A DNA stretch of 64,000 bases from Acanthococcus lagerstroemiae (Eukaryota > Arthropoda > Insecta > Hemiptera > Eriococcidae): contig CM063114.1 of assembly GCA_031841125.1 (NCBI GenBank), positions 6,758,001 through 6,822,000 of the forward strand, given 5' to 3'. Under the pieces are notes generated by a model. That model made no database searches and was not told where the DNA came from. It saw nothing but the letters and a program-made list of their open reading frames with translations. Below are positions 58,014 to 64,000 of this stretch, one piece after another; position 1 is the stretch's first letter, and every line of letters starts with the position of its first letter. A program made the position numbers and the translations under genes.

Positions 58014-58815
58014 GTAAGTAATTTTATATTTTGACTGTTCAGAATTGCATGTATCTAATGTTACATCCTATTTAGGCGTCCAACCCAGTTGAAGACAGTT
58101 GGGCTGAGTAATAAGATTTCAAAGCTGGTTGAACTAAAAACAACCAAAAACAAGTACAGGGCAAGGCGTGCGAACTGCGAATTCAACTTCTGGCTATGGC
58201 TATGATCCTGTTCTAAAAGTATAGTTCTAATCATTTGATACTGTGAGTGTTCTCGTGAATAACTATTCTCCCGTATGTCGTGATCATTTATATATTTGAT
58301 CAGATTTTCCTTACTAAAAAATGTAAACGAGGAATGCTAATTTGCTTGATTTTATATTCTGACACGTTGCAATTGGTTCAGATTTTGAAGCTTTTTCCGC
58401 TATATGCAAATGATTTCCTCCTTTTTCTTTTCCATCTTGACCCTCTACTTGTCTGACCACAAATTGTCCACTTTTGACGCAGGGTTTTCTTACAATTAGT
58501 TTTGATTCGTCTCTCATCAGGAGCCTTGCGAAACCGTTTTTTCATGGGTGCAAAGTTCAAATTTGCAGACTCGGTATCCGACATCTGCCAAGCTGGTCAG
58601 CAATTTGACACTCATACATGCAAAACGAAAAGTCCTCACTTTAATTTGTTGACAAATTTTCCTACTGCAAATTTGGCGGAGAGAAACTCTTCCCCTTACT
58701 CTACCAGTTGCTAGGCCACTGACTTCTATTATTTCTATGATTTATTACTGTGGCTCTATTGCGCAACCTGTGGACCACTTTGCGTTAAATGACTTTAATT
58801 TCCTACCAATAATAA
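58014..58815. other. Candidate intron of the 57947 gene
   Basis: No exon or known repeat recognised; short frames only. Confidence 0.35.
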
Positions 58816-58818
58816 TTA

Positions 58819-59850
58819 TTACTGACGCCTTTTGTATTTCGTCTCTTTCCAGCGAGTTGTAGGTCTACCTTTGCCTCTCTTTTTGTCATATAGAGTCCAC
58901 CCTTCCACCCTTCTCTCTCGTCTATTCCATCCCTGCCTCGTAATATGACCCGCATAGTTCCATATTAAAATTTTGATGGTTTTTTCTATGTCGTTTAGTT
59001 TAGTCTTGTCCCTAATTTCTGCCTTTTCGACTTCGTCTTTTAATTTGATCCCAAACGGGTTTCTCTTCATTGCCCGCTGTGTAGTTTGGAGTCTATTAGT
59101 ATTTGTTTTTGCCAACACCTTTGTGTAGGCCCCATACGGCCATCAAACTTCCGCATTAGTTCTTATTAAAATCTTACTTCCACCCATTTCTAATTCTGCT
59201 TGAAATTTCTTTTTACTTTGAATCTTAAAAATATATCATTCGCCCGAAGTACTCTACTTCCCCCTCCCATTCTATTTTTTCACCCCCAATTTTCACCAGT
59301 TCGCACTTTACATTTGAGAGAAGCTTCGTTTTACTTGTGTTTACCTTCAGCCCTGTTTCCTTACCAGTGGCGTAGTCTGAATTTTTCCAAGGAGGGGATC
59401 AGCAATTTTTGTGTGTGTGTGTGTGGGGGGGGGGGTACACCTAACATGAACTGTATGTTTTCACATTGACATATCAGTATGTTGTGCTTTTCAACTTCAG
59501 TTATGTATCTGGATTTGAATTTAATTTCGCGCATTCACTGTGATACTGCCAGCATATTAAAAAATTCTCATCTCAAGGGGGGGATTCATCTCCCTAATCC
59601 CCCCCTTTGGCTACGCCACTGCTCCTTACATGAATCTATAAATTCTTTCGCATTTTAAACTAATCCTTTAGGTCGCTTGCTACTAAGGCTACATCGTCTG
59701 CGAATATTTGATTGTTCAGCAACTTCCCCTCGATCGTTACCCCCCTCCTCTCACAATCTAATTTTCTCATTGCTTCTTATTCCAAAGTGCAGTTGAACAA
59801 CCACCCTACCCCCTACCCAGTTTCTTGCACCATGAAATTGACATTATATC
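58819..59850 (-). pseudogene. RTE-like LINE remnant with RT catalytic motif
   Basis: On the minus strand: MRKLDCERRGVTIEGKLL, the RT catalytic block IFADDVALVASDLKD (FADD at 59704-59693), a MITE insertion, GLKVNTSKTKLLSN, IEWEGEVEYFGRMIYF, then the C-terminus TQRAMKRNPFGIKL, YAGHITRQGWNRRERRVEGW and GKGRPTTRWKE. The order agrees with RTE-type LINEs, and it overlaps in content with the remnant at 44636-46440. Stops and frameshifts are frequent. Confidence 0.75.
59365..59621. mobile_element. hAT-like MITE inside a LINE
   Basis: Perfect 11-bp inverted ends CAGTGGCGTAG / CTACGCCACTG. 8-bp duplications TTCCTTAC (59357-59364) and CTCCTTAC (59622-59629) differ at one base. The interior holds TG repeats and G/C runs. 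The surrounding LINE frame resumes on the far side. Confidence 0.85.
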
Positions 59851-60136
59851 ACGCATTGTCTGCAAACTAAATAATATCGAATTAAAATTCGGTTGTGATA
59901 GTAAAAGACGTGAGAATTTTAAATTTAGCATTAATGGAAAAAGAGCGTATATGTGCATTAGACATCCGTCCTTCACCAAAACTGTTACCGATGGTGTTTT
60001 ATGAATTCAAACCATCCTTTTCGGGATGGAGAGGGGGGGTTATGAAGTCAGATCTCTGCAGGACAAACATGGATTAAGTAACAAGGCTTCATTTTTATGA
60101 GGGTAAAATCTTTTTACCCCGGAAGAGGGGATCTAG

Positions 60137-60386
60137 CAGGGACAAAACCAAGAAGAGGCATGGGGGCAGCTTGCACCTCCAAATCTCTGCCAGGATTGGA
60201 AAATTTTAGTAGATGAATCAAAAGTTCAGAAAATCTAACAAGTCAAAAAAGGTTCCAGATTTTTTAATTTCACTTTTGCCAATACAAAAAAATTTTGATA
60301 CATGGGTATTTTGTGCTGAATTAGTTGAGAATTTGGAGATTCAACTATTTTGGCCCAACCAGAAAAAACTCTTCGCTACGTTCCTG
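60137..60386 (+). mobile_element. hAT-like MITE, family B copy
   Basis: The ends are CAGGGACAAAACC and CGCTACGTTCCTG. The interior has AAAATTTTAGTAGATGAATC, AACAAGTCAAAAAAGG and GATACATGGGTATTTTG. The flanks GGATCTAG/GGCTTGAG may be an eroded target duplication. Confidence 0.65.
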
Positions 60387-60419
60387 GGCTTGAGTGTACC
60401 ACCAAATTGAATTTTCTTT

Positions 60420-61480
60420 TAAACGGACAGGTACCGAAAACAGTATCCGAATAAGGATTTAAGGATTCCTTGAGGTATCAAAATAGAGGTTTTTTCGGTA
60501 TAGTTCAGTTCGAATATCATATCAGATTATTGATCCAGCGCAAACTTGAGCTCATTCAAATTTCTTACCCAAAAATGGATCAAAATTAGATAGGTTTCCC
60601 AGAGTTTGAAGAAAATATGTCGCTGATATCAAATATCGCATCACAGTTTTGACCAGGTCCATATTTAAGCTTCTAAATTTGAAATGTGGACTTGAAAAGG
60701 GTCAAAATTAAATTTAAGAAATTAAACAAAGATCTTAGGAGGGTTCTTATGGATTAGTGACTTTGAATATCGCATTAGGTTTTGGATGAAATACAAATTT
60801 TTGACCCGCAAAGAATCATAATTTACTTGGATAAACTGGGTCGCTGATGTATATATCGCTTCAGATTATCGATCTAGCCACGGTTTGGACCTCTAATGCA
60901 ACATTTTCTTTATTAAATAAGCAAAATGAACTTTGATTGAAAAATCGAATAATGTATTGAACTTAGTTTTTTCAGGTCGCTGGTTTCGAATGTCCCATCG
61001 ATTTTTGATCCGAGGATTCTTGCTGGAGTCTTTGGATCGCTTGTTTCGATAATTGTATTAGATTTCTCATGTGTGGATTTCAATGTCAAAATCATTAGAC
61101 TTTTCAAGTGGCTGGAATCAATTTACCTTAAAAATATCGAAATAATCGTTTTTCTTTGATTATTTGGAATAATGAATTCAAATTCTTTATCTGGCTTCGA
61201 TTTGGGCCTCAGTGTTATACAACTATGAAAATGGGTTACATTGTTTCCTGTTTGAAAAACCGAACGAAGTATCGAAATGGGATTTGGCTGTGGAGAAAAT
61301 TGTGGATTTCGAATATCGCATAACCGCAATTTAGGCTCTAAAATCAACATACGAGTATTACTGGGAAAAATTGAGTTAATTTCAAAAAGCATCGGCGTGC
61401 AGTTTTTGGACTACAGAATTCAAAAATTTCATTACATCTCAGTATTCGGCTTCATTTCGGGTCTGAAGTCGTAATTCACA
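60420..61480 (+). repeat. Degenerate ~135-bp tandem array
   Basis: GAATATCGCATCAGATT-type words recur near 60512, 60625, 60760, 60846 and 60983, with GATCCAGCG/GATCCGAGG-like followers. It shares phrases with the arrays at 38380 and 62280. Confidence 0.55.
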
Positions 61481-61959
61481 ATAAAAATGAACACATGTTC
61501 CTTAATAACTCGAAGGCGTTTTCCTAAATATTATTGAAATATAGGTAGTACTCATGAAGTGAAATCGAAATTCACTGAAAAATAAATCGAATTTCTTATG
61601 TAGGTCAAAAGCAAATACCTGAATAGCGTAGTTTCAAAAGCAAACACCTGAATGGCGTAGTTGAATAACCAAATTTCATAATAAAATGACAATTTTAACC
61701 ATTTTTTCACGTTAAAGTAATCGTGGGAGAGTTGATGGTGAGTGGCATTACAGATTCATTATGAAAAAATCGAAGAGCCTCTTTCTACCATCGGGGGTAA
61801 CGAATTCGAAGACTACTTGAGATAACATGAATTTGGTACTTAAAATAAATAAAATTCTAGGAAGCCGTATTGAATTTTTTGTTTTCCTTAATTGCTCACG
61901 CACACCTGTGCAAGGTGTGTAAAAGGAAAAAAGTGTGAAGAACGATTACTGTGACTCAC

Positions 61960-62142
61960 TTCAGTTGTTTCTTCACTGCTCTAGAACGAGTAAACTTTCT
62001 AAGTCGTTCTTTTGATACTTTAGACGTTTCAGTAACCAATAAATTTGTAATCACATCCTTTACAAGCCTTCTAGTCTCGCCAGTAAAGGTAATTTTCAAA
62101 TTAAGTTGAAAAAAAAATTGCGAAATTTTTGTCACTTCTATT
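61960..62142 (-). CDS. Weak candidate internal exon
   Basis: The minus-strand frame is bounded by a good acceptor (TTTCGTATTCTCAG) and a good donor (CTGAA|GTGAGT). It is 183 bp and symmetrical (phase 2-2). It encodes a basic, charged segment: ITFTGETRRLVKDVITNLL followed by SKVSKERLRKFTRSRAVKKQ. The composition is unlike the surrounding repeats. No domain is recognised and no partner exon was found, so chance is a real possibility. Confidence 0.22.
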
Positions 62143-62279
62143 CTGAGAATACGAAATAGTTGTCTCACATGTCACCTGATACAAAATGTAATGAAATTAT
62201 TCAGACTTTATTTCCTTGAAAAAACGTATCATGCTACCGCGTGTAATTTTCCAAAGCAAATTGATTTTATTCTTCCCCC

Positions 62280-63430
62280 TTCAGACATAATTTGCATTGG
62301 AGGGACGAAGGCTGTGCGGAATGAAAATGGAATTCGATTCTGAATCAGCAACCAAGACAACTATGTACATATTATTGCAGTGCTTTCGATTCATTAAGTT
62401 AGTCTTCGAATTATGCAGTAAAGATAGGTGGTCTATTTTTATTACGAATTGCGACTTTGAACCTCTAGTTAAACCTGTTGAATGTAATAAAATACTTGGA
62501 TTCTGGTACCCAAAACCTCGTACTTCCATATTTCTTCAAAAAATATCTCAATTTTGCCATTAATGGAAATGTAAATGTTAATCGTCGATCCCAAGCCGAA
62601 ATCAAATGAAGAATATAACGCGATATTCAAAATTAAAAATCCTCCCCCTCACGCCCAAGTCTGAGTCAAGTTCAGCCTTTCCCCCAGAGTAAAATACTGA
62701 ATTTGAGACATAATTCGATGCCTGATGAATAATTTAATTAAATTATCCCAAATTAACTGCAATTCTAAAAACACCTTATTCGATACTCTTTGCCCCATGT
62801 TGATTGCAGTTATGTGATAAAGTGTAATCAATTTCGACACTGAAACTCTTATCGGGTTCAAATGAATGGTCTAATCTAATTATTGAAATGAGGAACCTGA
62901 AAGTTCTTTCATTCAATATATGGCTCGATTTTGAAAAGTCAAACCACAGCAGAATGAAAATTTTGATGCACTATTCAAAATCAGAGACCCTCATCAGAAA
63001 GAAGGAAAAATAAAAAACAAAAAGATACATTGTTTCATTTTCCAATTCAAAAGTCAATTAAACTCATCTGATGGGGAAAATGTTCGATGCGATGTTCAAA
63101 ATGGGCGACCCAAGCAATCCCTATTTCAATACTTCGTTCAATTCTTCAAGCCAGTTCAATTTTAATTCTTCTTGGAGCAACAATCTGGATTTCTGGGTCA
63201 AAATCGGAGCCGGATCAGAAATCTGATGCGATATTCGATATCAGTGACTCAAATAAATTCTATTTCATTGCTTTGTTCACATTGTAAAGCCAATTTAATT
63301 TTGCCTTACTGGGTCCGAAATTCGGATCTCTTGGCCTAAATTGAAGTCCAACCAAAATGTCGATAATATATTCAAAATTAGCGACTCAAGAGACCCCTAT
63401 TATGGTTTTTTCTTCGGTACCAGATTGGCA
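62280..63430 (+). repeat. Degenerate ~136-bp tandem array
   Basis: GATGCACTATTCAAAATCAG, GATGCGATGTTCAAAATGGG, GATGCGATATTCGATATCAG and GATAATATATTCAAAATTAG lie near 62948-63355 at steps of about 137, 137 and 133 bp. Each is followed by GACTCAAGAGACCCCTATT-like text. The repeated word GCGAC-CCAAG links it to the other arrays. Confidence 0.65.
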
Positions 63431-64000
63431 AGAAATGAGTAAATTTACCGTAAGAAAAATTTAAATACGTCAACGAGCACACGTACGTCAATTTTCCCGT
63501 AAATTCCCGTGAATTTACAGTAAAACTTTAGAATGGAGCGTTCTCATTGGTTAGAGCTTTCGTAAATACGGTAAATAAAAAGTAAGTGAACGGGTGCAGG
63601 AATTTACTTGCAAAGATTTCATAAATGCTTGCTAATCGGAATACGTTTCCATTGAAAGCCCGAAGTAGGTGACAGTTTGATCCACCCTTTTTGGGCAGAG
63701 AAAAAGGGAGGGACCAATTTGTGAAACAATTTGTATTTGATTCATTAATTCATTAGCGTAAATGGAAGGAAGTACCGAGGGTATAGCATTTTCTCAATGG
63801 TGCTAAACGTCCAACGGAAGCCCCTCTTCCTTTCGTCTTGAAAAGCTATATTTTGTGCTCATTAATGGTCGCATTTCAGGTACATGTGTACTTTTATCGT
63901 ATCTTTATATAAACTCGATTTATTGCCAACAGGTCTGAACATACGAACCGAGCCAAATAAGACAGATTTTATTTTCGCATCTGGTGATAATTTTAATTTA

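Overview
The window looks like AT-rich invertebrate, probably arthropod, nuclear DNA. The evidence is spliced genes with AG/GT borders and large introns, non-LTR retrotransposon debris, a Ty3/gypsy-type LTR element primed by an arginine tRNA, and many short terminal-inverted-repeat elements with 8-bp target duplications. The species cannot be named; a hemipteran-like genome is a guess. No operons, rRNA, complete tRNA genes or CRISPR arrays were seen.

Host genes. The best-supported genes are two plus-strand paralogous receptors. Gene A has its main exon at 26976-29139. Gene B has a signal-peptide exon at 36906-36988 and its main exon at 41985-44076. Each encodes an eight-cysteine somatomedin-B (SMB) domain, a long cysteine-rich and N-glycosylated ectodomain, and a seven-transmembrane region related to secretin/Methuselah-type (family 2) GPCRs. 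Both main exons begin in phase 2 directly before the SMB domain, and gene B's first exon ends in phase 2. A signal-like exon ending at 10628 also ends in phase 2 and could be gene A's N-terminus. If so, gene A has a 16-kb intron that contains the whole LTR retrotransposon. Gene B keeps the ectodomain but has lost several hallmarks of TM6 and TM7. A third gene begins at 57947 with a signal-peptide exon and leaves the window unspliced. A weak candidate exon lies on the minus strand at 61960-62142.

Mobile DNA. An 8.5-kb LTR element (13930-22446, minus strand) has 529-bp LTRs that look identical, a 4-bp target duplication, a tRNA-Arg primer site, a gag ORF and a truncated protease/RT ORF. Its interior is rearranged, so it appears young but non-autonomous. 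Remnants of RTE-type LINEs lie at 44636-46440 and 58819-59850, and of a Jockey/I-type LINE at 53105-53940. hAT-like short elements with 8-bp duplications occur at 5225-5847, 13325-13659, 44271-46565 (this one encloses a decayed LINE), 52514-52684, 57349-57765 and 59365-59621. Two further multi-copy families and an approximately 105-bp SINE-like family are scattered across the window, often nested.

Repeats. Degenerate tandem arrays with a period near 120-140 bp recur at about 4.4-5.2, 8.1-8.9, 22.6-23.0, 38.4-41.0, 49.6-51.2, 60.4-61.5 and 62.3-63.4 kb. Two of them switch orientation in the middle. They account for much of the otherwise anonymous DNA.
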